From the NCBI RefSeq assembly GCF_900104955.1, contig NZ_FNSI01000001.1:716001-780000 (forward strand): a stretch of 64,000 nt of DNA, read 5' to 3'. Positions 53,899 through 61,897 of this stretch are shown here, piece after piece. Position 1 is the stretch's first letter, and every line of letters starts with the position of its first letter. A model generated the notes under the pieces. It was given only the letters and a program-made list of their open reading frames with translations. It made no database searches and had not been told where the DNA came from. The stretch is from Beijerinckia sp. 28-YEA-48 (GTDB lineage: Bacteria > Pseudomonadota > Alphaproteobacteria > Rhizobiales > Beijerinckiaceae). Made by a program: the position numbers and the translations under genes.

Positions 53899-54804
53899 GT
53901 GTCGACCGACTTTGAATCGCTTCGCTCATTTGCGGTTGTGGCTGAGCTGGGCTCGTTTCATGACGCAGCGCAAACGCTCAACATCTCCGCGCCGGCGCTG
54001 ACGCGACGCATCCAGAATCTGGAGAAGAGTCTTGGGATCGAATTGCTGGAACGCACGACGCGCAACGTTCAAGTGACGATTCCCGGGCGGGAGTTCCTGC
54101 CGAAGGTGCACAGGCTGCTCGATGATTTCGACGCGTCCCTGGCATCGATCAAAAACCTATCGGCGCAGCGAACCGGCCGCCTCGTGATCGCCTGCATTCC
54201 AACGGTCGCGCACTATTTTCTGCCGCGCGTCATCGCTCAATTCAATGCGCATTTTCATCAGGTCCGGATCCGGATCGTCGACGAAAACGCCAATGCGGTG
54301 ATCCATCGCGTGAAGCGGCAAAATGCCGATCTTGGGATCACCTTTCTCGGCGGACGTGACTCGGATCTCGAATACATCAACCTCATCGAGGACCCTTATG
54401 TTCTGGCATGCCGACATGATCATCCGCTGGCATCGAGCAAGCGCATCGCTTGGCGTGATCTGGCGCCATATCGTTTCGTCACCGCCAATCGTCTGAGCGG
54501 AAATAGGCTCGTGATCGATCGCGCGCTGCAGAATGCGGGATGGCATCCGAACTGGTTTTATGAAGTCCAGCACCTGCCGACATCGTTGGGCCTCGTTGAA
54601 GCTGGTCTGGCTGTCGCGGCTTTGCCGCGGCTGGCGTTTCCGACCGAACCGCCGCCCACATTGACCAGCCGGCCGCTGATCAAACCGCAGGTCCATCGCA
54701 CGATCAGCGTCATCCGCCATCGCGGCGCTTCGCTTTCACGCGTCGCGGAAGCTTTCCTGGATATCTTGCGGGAAACCGTGAAGCAGAAGGATTTCGTTGG
54801 CTAG
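53899..54804 (+). CDS. LysR-family transcriptional regulator
   Basis: 301 aa from GTG 53899 (VSTDFESLRSFAVVAELGSF). The open extension to 53845 runs through the operator and is not used. N-terminal winged helix-turn-helix: FHDAAQTLNISAPALTRRIQNLEKSLGIELLERT (residues 19-52). The C-terminal co-inducer domain runs from about residue 90. It is divergent from the lyase/isomerase/Bug operon, so that is its likely target. The inducer is probably a pathway carboxylate. Confidence 0.93.
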   Translation: MSTDFESLRSFAVVAELGSFHDAAQTLNISAPALTRRIQNLEKSLGIELLERTTRNVQVTIPGREFLPKVHRLLDDFDASLASIKNLSAQRTGRLVIACIPTVAHYFLPRVIAQFNAHFHQVRIRIVDENANAVIHRVKRQNADLGITFLGGRDSDLEYINLIEDPYVLACRHDHPLASSKRIAWRDLAPYRFVTANRLSGNRLVIDRALQNAGWHPNWFYEVQHLPTSLGLVEAGLAVAALPRLAFPTEPPPTLTSRPLIKPQVHRTISVIRHRGASLSRVAEAFLDILRETVKQKDFVG

Positions 54805-54805
54805 A

Positions 54806-55570
54806 TTAAGCCGTCGGCCCGAACACGGTTTCGAATGTGCGGCGCATGACGCTGTCGACTTCAGGCATGGTCACGGGAATGCCGAGATCAACGAGGCTCG
54901 TCACGCCGTAGTGGGCGTTGGAAATGCCGCAGGGCACGATGCCGGAAAAATGCGACAGGTCCGGCTCGACGTTCAGCGAAATGCCGTGGAACGTCACCCA
55001 GCGGCGCACGCGAATGCCGATGGCGGCGATCTTGTCCTCGGCCATCGCGCCGTCGAAGCCGCGTGGCTTGTCGGGCCGCTGCACCCACACGCCGACGCGG
55101 TCGGCGCGGCGTTCGCCACGGATGTTGTAGGCGGCGAGGGTGGCGATGATCCAATCTTCCAGGGAGCAGACATAGGCGCGGATATCGGGCCGGCGCCGGC
55201 GCAGGTCGAGCATGGCATAACCGACGCGCTGTCCTGGCCCGTGATAGGTGTACTGGCCGCCACGCCCGGTGTGGTGGACCGGGAAGCGGGCATCGATCAG
55301 GTCGCCGTCCTTGGACGACGTGCCGGCTGTATAGAGGGGCGGGTGCTCGACCAGCCAGACGCATTCCGGGGCGGTGCCGGCAGCGATGGCGTCGGCGCGC
55401 TGTTCCATGAAGGAGATTGCGTCGTCATAGGCGGTGAGACCCTCGGAAACGATCCATTCGACCGGAGGGGCGCCGGCGGGGGCCTGCATCAGGTGGGAGA
55501 GGCTGCCGCGTTCCGGAGCCACAGGGCAGGCGGCGGCGGGAATAGGGGCATCCAAAACGCTATTTTGCAT
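54806..55570 (-). CDS. lipB: Octanoyl-[acyl carrier protein]:protein N-octanoyltransferase LipB
   Basis: 254 aa from ATG 55570 ([15 protein letters not shown]). The longer frame to 55660 adds 30 residues with no homology pattern. It moves octanoyl from ACP to lipoyl domains, the first step of lipoate synthesis. The catalytic Lys/Cys pair: the Cys is in [14 protein letters not shown], and the loop [20 protein letters not shown] is the family signature, with [10 protein letters not shown] before the Cys. It ends two bases from the convergent LysR stop. Confidence 0.95.
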   Translation of the reverse strand: MQNSVLDAPIPAAACPVAPERGSLSHLMQAPAGAPPVEWIVSEGLTAYDDAISFMEQRADAIAAGTAPECVWLVEHPPLYTAGTSSKDGDLIDARFPVHHTGRGGQYTYHGPGQRVGYAMLDLRRRRPDIRAYVCSLEDWIIATLAAYNIRGERRADRVGVWVQRPDKPRGFDGAMAEDKIAAIGIRVRRWVTFHGISLNVEPDLSHFSGIVPCGISNAHYGVTSLVDLGIPVTMPEVDSVMRRTFETVFGPTA

Positions 55571-55721
55571 GGTTCCATTTTGCCACGAATGCCGGCCGGC
55601 CGCCAGAAAAGCGATAACAGCTCTCAGAACCGTGATTTGCCCCCAGGGCGCGCTTGTCACCCGGCAATTGATTTGTTAGACGGCTGCCTGTCGCGCGCCC
55701 CGGAGTTCCGGCGGCACGCAG

Positions 55722-55743
55722 CCGGGCTCGCGCCCGGTTTTTT
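55722..55743 (+). terminator. Intrinsic terminator upstream of tRNA-Leu
   Basis: CCGGGC-TCGC-GCCCGG followed by six T residues, six bases before the tRNA. No annotated + strand gene precedes it within the lipB-tRNA spacer. Confidence 0.7.
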
Positions 55744-55749
55744 CTACCA

Positions 55750-55834
55750 GCGGCCATGGCGGAATTGGTAGACGCGCTAGCTTGAGGTGCTAGTGGGGAG
55801 ACCCGTGGAGGTTCGAGTCCTCTTGGCCGCACCA
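55750..55834 (+). tRNA. tRNA-Leu (anticodon GAG)
   Basis: The acceptor arms GCGGCCA and TGGCCGC pair over 7 bp, followed by ACCA (discriminator A and encoded CCA). The anticodon stem is CTAGC/GCTAG around the loop TTGAGGT, giving anticodon GAG at 55784-55786 (Leu codons CUC and CUU). A long variable arm (GGGGAGACCCG) identifies a class II tRNA. The T-arm is GGTTCGAGTCC. It lies next to an integrase relic. Confidence 0.97.
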
Positions 55835-55929
55835 ATCAACGATCTGCCAAGTGCAGGTTGTTGATTTTGTTGGTAGAAAAGCCCCGTAGGGGGCGCGGAA
55901 TGCGGGTGAGGGACGAAACCGTTCACTCA

Positions 55930-56163
55930 CCGTTTCGCAGCCATCTCCGAAATTACTCCTTTGGTGATCGACGGTCTTCTTAAGGAGGGCAGCCATATTG
56001 CTGTCTTCCCGGCCAAGAATCACCTTGGACTTAGCAGTAGGCCGCCCTTATTCGCCGCCTGAGTCGCGGCGATCTTGCGGGCACCAGGGATTCTGGCTGC
56101 GTTACGGACTTCCCCGAATGATTCTTTGGTGAGTGGCAGACCGTTCTCTCCGACAATCCACAT
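55930..56163 (-). pseudogene. Decayed tyrosine-recombinase (integrase) C-terminal fragment
   Basis: Reading the - strand from 56163, one frame gives VGENGLPLTKESFGEVRNAA then ARKIAATQAANKGG and a stop at 56020. The adjoining frame continues ILGREDSNMAALLKKTVDHQ from 56023. Together these match, in order, the C-terminal catalytic region of phage-type integrases, which usually has the HGLRK box and an ALYT-type Tyr. Here the HxxR segment is deleted and the Tyr position reads Leu, with a frameshift between. It points at the tRNA-Leu 3' end, the usual integration site. The rest of 55835-56476 shows no intact gene. Confidence 0.5.
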
Positions 56164-56476
56164 CAAGTCGCCGACTGGGTCGGCATCTGGGGAAGGCGGC
56201 TAATCTCCCTCAGCCCTATGTCGGCTGATCGGGCGCGGCCCAAGAGAATGACGATCGCTGCCTGCGGTAAACTCAATTCACGACTGCGCGATTGTTCATC
56301 ATCGCCGCGAGAGCTGTAATGCCAAAAATGACTGCGACACAGCGATAAGTTTTTTGGCTTCCGCGATTGCATTACCGAATGTTCATCCACCGTGGCGAGT
56401 CTGCCAAAATTAGGTCGGATTGCATTCGCAATTGCAGAGCAGTGAAGGCCAAGGCATCTTTTAAGGGAGGATCGCC

Positions 56477-56734
56477 ATGTCTGATGTCCTTAAAGGGCTT
56501 GTTCCAGTCCTTGCTGCGGCGGCTTTGATCTCCGGTTTTGCAACCTCTTCAGCTTCCGCGGCCCATGTCGTTGTCCATCAGCGCGCCCACTACGTTACGC
56601 CCGTTGAGCAGCAGCCGGAACAGCAGTCGTCAGCCCACAATTCTGGCCTGCCTGCGGCCTGCTATCGTAGTCGTCTCGTCGAACCGGTGGTTGGCGCTGG
56701 TCTGGAATGGGAAAACCTCGTCACTTGCTATTGA
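56477..56734 (+). CDS. Small secreted protein of unknown function
   Basis: 85 aa with a GGGAGG ribosome-binding site 7 bp before the start. The N-terminal signal peptide is MSDVLKGLVPVLAAAALISG, with cleavage near ASAAH. The short mature part is His and Gln rich (VVVHQRAHYVTPVEQQPEQQ) and has two Cys (PAACYRSR, VTCY). It matches nothing I recognise. Confidence 0.6.
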   Translation: MSDVLKGLVPVLAAAALISGFATSSASAAHVVVHQRAHYVTPVEQQPEQQSSAHNSGLPAACYRSRLVEPVVGAGLEWENLVTCY

Positions 56735-56765
56735 GGCATGACGAGGCCCGATCAGCCGTCACCGC

Positions 56766-57029
56766 TTAGCGCCTGACTCGCTTCATATTCCAGATTCGGG
56801 TGAGTTCCGGATGTTCCGGTTCCGTCGGGGTGCCGTCGGACGTGTCGCCCGATCTTTGCTCGGAGACCCTGATGAGGACCTCGTGACCATGTCTGATGGC
56901 CAGCGAGGCGGCCGGGATGGCTGCCTCGAAGGCCGCTTCCTTGGTGACATATTCGCCGGTGGTCTCACCGTCATGACGGACGCCCCAGCCATGGGCATTG
57001 GGGACAATATCGTAGAACGCTCGATTCAT
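56766..57029 (-). CDS. DUF2188-like small protein
   Basis: 87 aa, MNRAFYDIVPNAHGWGVRHD. The sequence GWGVRHDGETTGEYVTKEAA followed by FEAAIPAASLAIRHGHEVLI resembles the DUF2188 pattern: a strand-turn-strand then a helix with regular Ala. It is common in rhizobial genomes with no known function. The C-terminal 25 residues are polar. It is convergent with the previous small gene. Confidence 0.65.
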   Translation of the reverse strand: MNRAFYDIVPNAHGWGVRHDGETTGEYVTKEAAFEAAIPAASLAIRHGHEVLIRVSEQRSGDTSDGTPTEPEHPELTRIWNMKRVRR

Positions 57030-57203
57030 CGTGGCATTCCTTCGTGGAAAAGGCTGTGCAAGACGATTGATGCTGCCGATGGCGACCTATCAAACCCCAA
57101 AATTCCGGCCTCTAGGAATGCTCAACCGGCCGCTACCAGTAAGGTTCCGCGGGATCGTTTGCGCCGGAGGAAATTATCTCTCGGCGTGTTCGCTTGCGTG
57201 GCT

Positions 57204-57500
57204 TCAATAAGCCGACAACTTGCGCAGTTCCTTGACGATATTTTCGCAGCGCGCCTGATCGTCCGTGTACTTGCAGCGAACTTTGTCGACTTGAGCCCAG
57301 TTGTGTCGCCGAAAATGCTTGTCTACCTCCTTATCCGTCATGGGACGCTCGCGGCCACGTTCGGTGATGGTGCATGAGTCTCCGTCGCACATGGTCATTT
57401 GGGCGATCGCTCGCTCCAAAGGCGCGACGGACGCCGTGATTGAAAAAAGTATGAAAGTTATCGCGAGCGCTTTCCCGGTAAGCGAACTGCCTTTTGCCAT
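57204..57500 (-). CDS. Small exported protein of unknown function
   Basis: 98 aa with a GGGAAAGAG ribosome-binding site and a signal peptide (SLTGKALAITFILFSITASV, then PLERAIAQ). The mature part contains a paired-Cys segment MTMCDGDSCTITERGRE and CKYTDDQARCENI, four Cys that could form disulfides in the periplasm. No family recognised. 57030-57203 upstream of its end is empty. Confidence 0.6.
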   Translation of the reverse strand: MAKGSSLTGKALAITFILFSITASVAPLERAIAQMTMCDGDSCTITERGRERPMTDKEVDKHFRRHNWAQVDKVRCKYTDDQARCENIVKELRKLSAY

Positions 57501-57711
57501 CTCTTTCCCTCAGCCGAATGTTTGATTTCGTCCCCAGGCGAACTTATCGGGTGATATTATTTTCTGTCGAGCAGTCGCTGCCCGTCCCCGTAAAAAAGTT
57601 TTCGGACAAGGACTTGAGTGCCATTCGGACTGTGGCGGAAGGTTAGAGCGGTTGCTTGCATCATCGGGCCGCCTTGCCTTTTCGCGGCGCATCCCTATTC
57701 TGGCGCGCATC

Positions 57712-58149
57712 ATGATGCGTCTGTTCCGCTCACTGGTGATGTTCCTGGCGCTGCTTGGCCTTTCGGCTGGCGGCATGTGGGATGTTGCCAATGCGCATCC
57801 CATGAAAACTCATGGAATGCCAATGACGCAGGCCATGAGCCATCACCACGGGATGGCGGAAGCCGCCAAGGCTGATCTTAAAGCCGATCATAGCACCCAT
57901 CATCAACATCAAGTTGCTGACACCAAGCCCTGTCTTGATGCATCCGCGCGTTGCGGTGGCGATATGCCCGATCACATGGGCAGCATGTGTTGCGCCGCCA
58001 TGGCCTGTCACATGGCCGTATTACCGCAAATCTGCCTCAGCGTTTCCGCTGTCGCGATCCGGGCCGCCAATCCTCTGCCGCTCGAAACCGATGTCGAGGG
58101 TACGCTCGGTCCGCGCCTCGAACGTCCGCCCAGATCGCTCGCCGTCTAA
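57712..58149 (+). CDS. His/Met-rich exported protein of a copper cluster
   Basis: 145 aa from ATG 57712 (MMRLFRSLVMFLALLGLSAG), which starts at a proper signal peptide. The frame to 57652 is not used. After cleavage near ANAH the chain is packed with metal ligands: HPMKTHGMPMTQAMSHHHGM, then HSTHHQHQ, and a Cys-containing stretch DMPDHMGSMCCAAMACHMAV. It is probably a periplasmic Cu(I)/Cu(II) buffer or sensor. It precedes the oxidase and cupredoxin genes on the same strand. No match to a named family. Confidence 0.75.
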   Translation: MMRLFRSLVMFLALLGLSAGGMWDVANAHPMKTHGMPMTQAMSHHHGMAEAAKADLKADHSTHHQHQVADTKPCLDASARCGGDMPDHMGSMCCAAMACHMAVLPQICLSVSAVAIRAANPLPLETDVEGTLGPRLERPPRSLAV

Positions 58150-58303
58150 CCGTCGGCGAGACACCTGAGCGGAGCTCAAGCTCCGTCCCCACTCTTTCTC
58201 TCGGGTTCGCGCCGGCGATCCCTGCCGCTTGATTTCTCGCGGCAAGGGCACGCTCGACGACACGCGGCAGTGCCGCTGAGGCCATAGGCCTGTTCCGAGG
58301 AAG

Positions 58304-58537
58304 ATGATGAAATTCGCTGTTATGACGGCTGTGGCCGTCACGCTTGCCGGCGCCCTGGCTGGGTGTTCCGCCTGGCCAAATCTCGATGCTGTCCGCGATC
58401 CCGCCGATCCGACGGCGAAAGTGCCGCGCCAACGCGTCGCGCCGGTCATGGCCGGCACGGTCGATTATCGGCCAGTCCAGCCGAAATCCTGGATCGACAG
58501 CAATCAGCGTGTCGCGCCCAAGAGCAGGGGGCACTGA
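58304..58537 (+). CDS. Small lipoprotein next to the TolC-like gene
   Basis: 77 aa. A signal peptide (MMKFAVMTAVAVTLAGALAG) is followed by the lipobox Cys at 21 (LAGC). The mature part is short and Pro rich (DPADPTAKVPRQRVAPVMAG). The stop overlaps the start of the TolC-like gene, so the two are translationally linked. It may be an accessory lipoprotein of that outer-membrane complex. Confidence 0.75.
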   Translation: MMKFAVMTAVAVTLAGALAGCSAWPNLDAVRDPADPTAKVPRQRVAPVMAGTVDYRPVQPKSWIDSNQRVAPKSRGH

Positions 58538-59982
58538 TGGCTCCTTCGCTTTCTCGCACCTCGTTTTCTCAGCGCAGCCGTTTGCTTGCTGTCGGTTTGA
58601 GCGCGCTGACACTCGGTGGCTGTGCCTCGTTCACGCCCGATGGGGGGATGGAGGCCGTGGCGACGCAGGTCTCGGCCACGCTCGGTGCCGATGCGGTCAA
58701 GATCAACTCGCAATGCGAAGCCGCATCCGCCGCGGCACGCGTCAAGGCACTTCTTGCCAAACCGCTCACCTCGACGAGCGCGGTGCAGATCGCGCTTCTC
58801 AACAATCGTGGACTGCAGGCGGAATATAATACGCTGGGCCTGTCGGAAGCCGATTTTGTCGAAGCCAGCCTGCCGCCCAATCCAACCCTTGCGTTGGGTC
58901 GAACGGTGACCAACGGCGGATTGGACATCGAGCGGCGCATCATCGCCAATCTGCTGTCGCTCCTGACCCAGCCGACACGGCGGGAGATCGGCGAACGACA
59001 GTTTGAGGCGGCGCGCTACCGCGCCATCGATGCGACGTTCCGCACGGCCGCCAATGCGCGCAAGGCTTATTACGCGGCGGTCTCCGCGCGACAGAAAGTG
59101 ACTTATCTCGAACAAGCGCGGACAAGCGCCGATGCGGCGGCCGACCTGATGCGCAGCCTGGGCGAGACGGGCGCAGCCAAAAAACTCGACCAGGCACGTA
59201 CAGCGGCCTTCTATGCCGAAGTCTCCAATCAGCTTGCGGCGGCACGTCTCGAAACCAGTACGACGCGGGAGGCGCTGACGCGCAGCCTTGGCGTTTGGGG
59301 CAGCGACATCAATTACAAACTGCCCAGTCAGCTGCCCAATCTACCGCGCGGCTTGCCGTCGACACAGCAGGTGGAGACGCAGGCTATCCGCCAGCGTGTC
59401 GATCTCATCGCCTCGCGTCTGGAGCTTGACGCGCTTGCCACGTCGCTGCGCCTTTATGAAGCCACCCGCTATGTCTCGGCCTTCGAGCTTGCTGGCTTTT
59501 CGAAGTTCGAGCGCAGCAAAAGCGACGGCGTTGTCGAAAAGAAGAGGTCGGCGGGCAATGCGCTCGATTTGGTGATCGAGATTCCGATCTTCGATTTCGG
59601 CGAGACGACGCGGCGGCGCGCGGCCGAAACCTATATGCAGGCGGTCAATCGCTTCGCCGAACAAGCGGTAAATATCCGCTCCGAGGCACGCGCGGCTTAC
59701 CTCACCCATCGCGGATCTTATGAGATCGCGCTGGCCTATCGCAACAAGATCGTGCCGCTGCGACGCACCGTCAACGAGCAGTCGTTGCTCGAATACAACG
59801 GCATGCTCATCGACGTGTTCGTGCTGTTGACGACCTTCCGCGAAGGCATCGACAGCAATCTCGCCGCGATCTCGGCGCAGCGCGATTTCTTCGTCGCCGG
59901 TGTCGATTTCGATACGGCAATTCAAGGTGGCGGCTCCGGAGCTGGCGCGGGTGTCCGCGTCGCTTCAGGCAGCGGCGAGTGA
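58537..59982 (+). CDS. TolC-family outer-membrane efflux lipoprotein
   Basis: 481 aa from ATG 58537. A signal peptide with lipobox Cys (LSALTLGGC, Cys at about 28) gives a lipid-anchored outer-membrane factor. The body has the paired helical repeats of the TolC/OprM family: AVQIALLNNRGLQAEYNTLG, LSEADFVEASLPPNPTLALG, then the second half with DLVIEIPIFDFGETTRRRAA. It would form the exit duct of a tripartite pump. No membrane-fusion protein or RND/MFS pump lies in the window. Confidence 0.88.
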   Translation: MAPSLSRTSFSQRSRLLAVGLSALTLGGCASFTPDGGMEAVATQVSATLGADAVKINSQCEAASAAARVKALLAKPLTSTSAVQIALLNNRGLQAEYNTLGLSEADFVEASLPPNPTLALGRTVTNGGLDIERRIIANLLSLLTQPTRREIGERQFEAARYRAIDATFRTAANARKAYYAAVSARQKVTYLEQARTSADAAADLMRSLGETGAAKKLDQARTAAFYAEVSNQLAAARLETSTTREALTRSLGVWGSDINYKLPSQLPNLPRGLPSTQQVETQAIRQRVDLIASRLELDALATSLRLYEATRYVSAFELAGFSKFERSKSDGVVEKKRSAGNALDLVIEIPIFDFGETTRRRAAETYMQAVNRFAEQAVNIRSEARAAYLTHRGSYEIALAYRNKIVPLRRTVNEQSLLEYNGMLIDVFVLLTTFREGIDSNLAAISAQRDFFVAGVDFDTAIQGGGSGAGAGVRVASGSGE

Positions 59983-59994
59983 TCGGAGAACATC

Positions 59995-61389
59995 ATGTCA
60001 GTTTCACGTCGCAATTTTCTCAATGCCGCCGGCGGTGTCACACTCGTTGGTGCGGCGGTTTCCGGCCGCACCGCCTTCGCTTCGGTGCCCGAGGCGCCAA
60101 CGATGAAGAGCGCGGAGATGCATCCGCCGCTCGTGCCCAAAACGGGGCCGGATTACAATCCTGTGGTGACGCTCAACGGCTGGACCCTGCCGTGGCGCAT
60201 GAACGGCGACTGGAAGGAATTCCATCTCGTCGCCGAGCCGGTGTTGCGCGAATTTTCGCCGGGCATGGTCGGTCATTTGTGGGGCTATAACGGCCAGTCG
60301 CCGGGGCCGACCATCGAGGCGGTGGAAGGCGACAAGGTGCGCATCTTCGTCACCAACAAACTGCCGGAACATACGACAGTCCACTGGCATGGGCAGCTTC
60401 TACCCTGCGGCATGGATGGTGTCGGCGGTCTCACGCAGCCGCAGATCCCCGTCGGCAAGACCTTCGTCTACGAGTTTCAGCTGCAGAAGAGTGGCACGTT
60501 CATGTACCACCCGCACGCTGATGAAATGGTGCAGATGGCGATGGGCATGATGGGCTTCTTTGTCGTCCATCCGAAAGACCCAGCCTTCCGCCGGGTCGAT
60601 CGTGACTTCGTTTTCTTGATGGCGGCCTATGACATCGAGCCCGGTACCTATGTGCCGCGCGTCGCCGAGATGACCGATTTTAATATGTGGACATGGAACA
60701 CCCGGGTGTTTCCCGGCATCGACCACATCGTCGCCGCCAAGGGCGACAACGTCCGCATCCGCTTCGGCAATCTGACCATGACCAATCATCCGATCCATAT
60801 GCATGGCTATGATTTCAAAGTGTCGTGCACGGATGGTGGCTGGGTGCCGGAGCAGGCGGCGTGGCCAGAGGTGACGGTCGATTGCGCGGTCGGGCAGATG
60901 CGCGCTTTCGATTTCGTCGCCGACAAGCCGGGTGACTGGGCGATCCATTGTCACAAGTCGCATCACACGATGAATGCCATGGGGCATGACATGAGCAATT
61001 TCATCGGCGTCGACAAGAAGAAGGTGTCGCAGAAGATCAAACGCCTCGTCCCGGGCTACATGCCCATGGGCACGGCTGGTATGGCCGATATGGGCGAGAT
61101 GGAAATGCCGCTGCCCGAGAACACCTTGCCGATGATGACCGGTTGGGCGCAGTTCGGCGCGGTTGAAATGGGCGGCATGTTCTCGGTCGTCAAAGTACGC
61201 GAGGGCCTGGCGTCCGGCGATTACAAAGATCCCGGTTGGTACAAACATCCGGAAGGAACCGTCTCCTTTGAATGGAAGGGCGACGTCAAGAAGGCCGAGC
61301 GCCCGTCGCAGCCCGTATTCGACAAATCGAAGACCACCGAGGTCACCGTCGTGAAACCCGGTGCGAGATCCAAACACGGCAATCATTGA
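59995..61389 (+). CDS. Tat-exported multicopper oxidase
   Basis: 464 aa. A twin-arginine signal (SRRNFLNAAGGV) marks Tat export of the folded, metal-loaded enzyme. All copper ligands are present: HWHG (His130/132), YHPHAD (His172/174), HPIHMHG (His265-270) and HCHKSHHTMNAM (His318, Cys319, His320, His324, Met329). A Met-rich stretch near residues 355-390 (MGTAGMADMGEMEMPLPENT) resembles Cu(I)-binding tails of CueO/CopA-type oxidases. It probably oxidises Cu(I) to Cu(II) in the periplasm. Three-domain laccase-like length. Confidence 0.93.
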   Translation: MSVSRRNFLNAAGGVTLVGAAVSGRTAFASVPEAPTMKSAEMHPPLVPKTGPDYNPVVTLNGWTLPWRMNGDWKEFHLVAEPVLREFSPGMVGHLWGYNGQSPGPTIEAVEGDKVRIFVTNKLPEHTTVHWHGQLLPCGMDGVGGLTQPQIPVGKTFVYEFQLQKSGTFMYHPHADEMVQMAMGMMGFFVVHPKDPAFRRVDRDFVFLMAAYDIEPGTYVPRVAEMTDFNMWTWNTRVFPGIDHIVAAKGDNVRIRFGNLTMTNHPIHMHGYDFKVSCTDGGWVPEQAAWPEVTVDCAVGQMRAFDFVADKPGDWAIHCHKSHHTMNAMGHDMSNFIGVDKKKVSQKIKRLVPGYMPMGTAGMADMGEMEMPLPENTLPMMTGWAQFGAVEMGGMFSVVKVREGLASGDYKDPGWYKHPEGTVSFEWKGDVKKAERPSQPVFDKSKTTEVTVVKPGARSKHGNH

Positions 61390-61400
61390 AAGGTATGTCC

Positions 61401-61871
61401 ATGACCATCAAAACCTTGATGATCGCGTTTGCGGCGTTGCCCCTTGCAACGGCTGCCCTCGCGGATCCCGGCCATTCCCATGGCGGCGATCGCGCCTATG
61501 GCGTGCCGGGCGATCCGAAGAAAGCGTCGCGCACGGTCGCAGTCGTCATGCGCGAGGCAGACGGCAAGATGGAATTCGTTCCCAACAAGATCGAAGTCCG
61601 GCGTGGCGAGCAGATCAAGTTCGTTCTGAAGAACGACGGTGTGCTCGATCATGAACTCGTCATCGGCACGCTGGCGGAGAACCTCAAGCACGCCATTGAA
61701 ATGCAGAAGAACCCGGACATGGAACACGACGATCCGAACGCCAAACGCCTGGCGCCGAACAAAGCCGGCAACATTGTCTGGAGATTCACAAAAAAGGGCG
61801 CGTTCGATTTCTCGTGCCTGATCCCCGGACACCGGGAAGCCGGCATGTCCGGCAGCATCACCGTCAAATAG
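61401..61871 (+). CDS. Plastocyanin/azurin-like cupredoxin
   Basis: 156 aa from ATG 61401, 7 bp after an AAAGG site (ATG 61395 is too close). Signal peptide ends near ALADP. A short His-rich start (GHSHGGD) is followed by a type-1 copper domain with ligands His84 (LDHELVIG), Cys139 (FSCLIPGH), His144 and Met149 (REAGMSG). It likely receives or carries copper with the multicopper oxidase upstream. Confidence 0.92.
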   Translation: MTIKTLMIAFAALPLATAALADPGHSHGGDRAYGVPGDPKKASRTVAVVMREADGKMEFVPNKIEVRRGEQIKFVLKNDGVLDHELVIGTLAENLKHAIEMQKNPDMEHDDPNAKRLAPNKAGNIVWRFTKKGAFDFSCLIPGHREAGMSGSITVK

Positions 61872-61897
61872 TTTCAAACACAGGAATGGAGAAGAAT

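Noticed and set aside
55790-55850. C-terminal end of a - strand open frame inside tRNA-Leu
   Set aside because: It is the antisense reading of the tRNA itself, a common artefact; only the part beyond the tRNA resembles an integrase.
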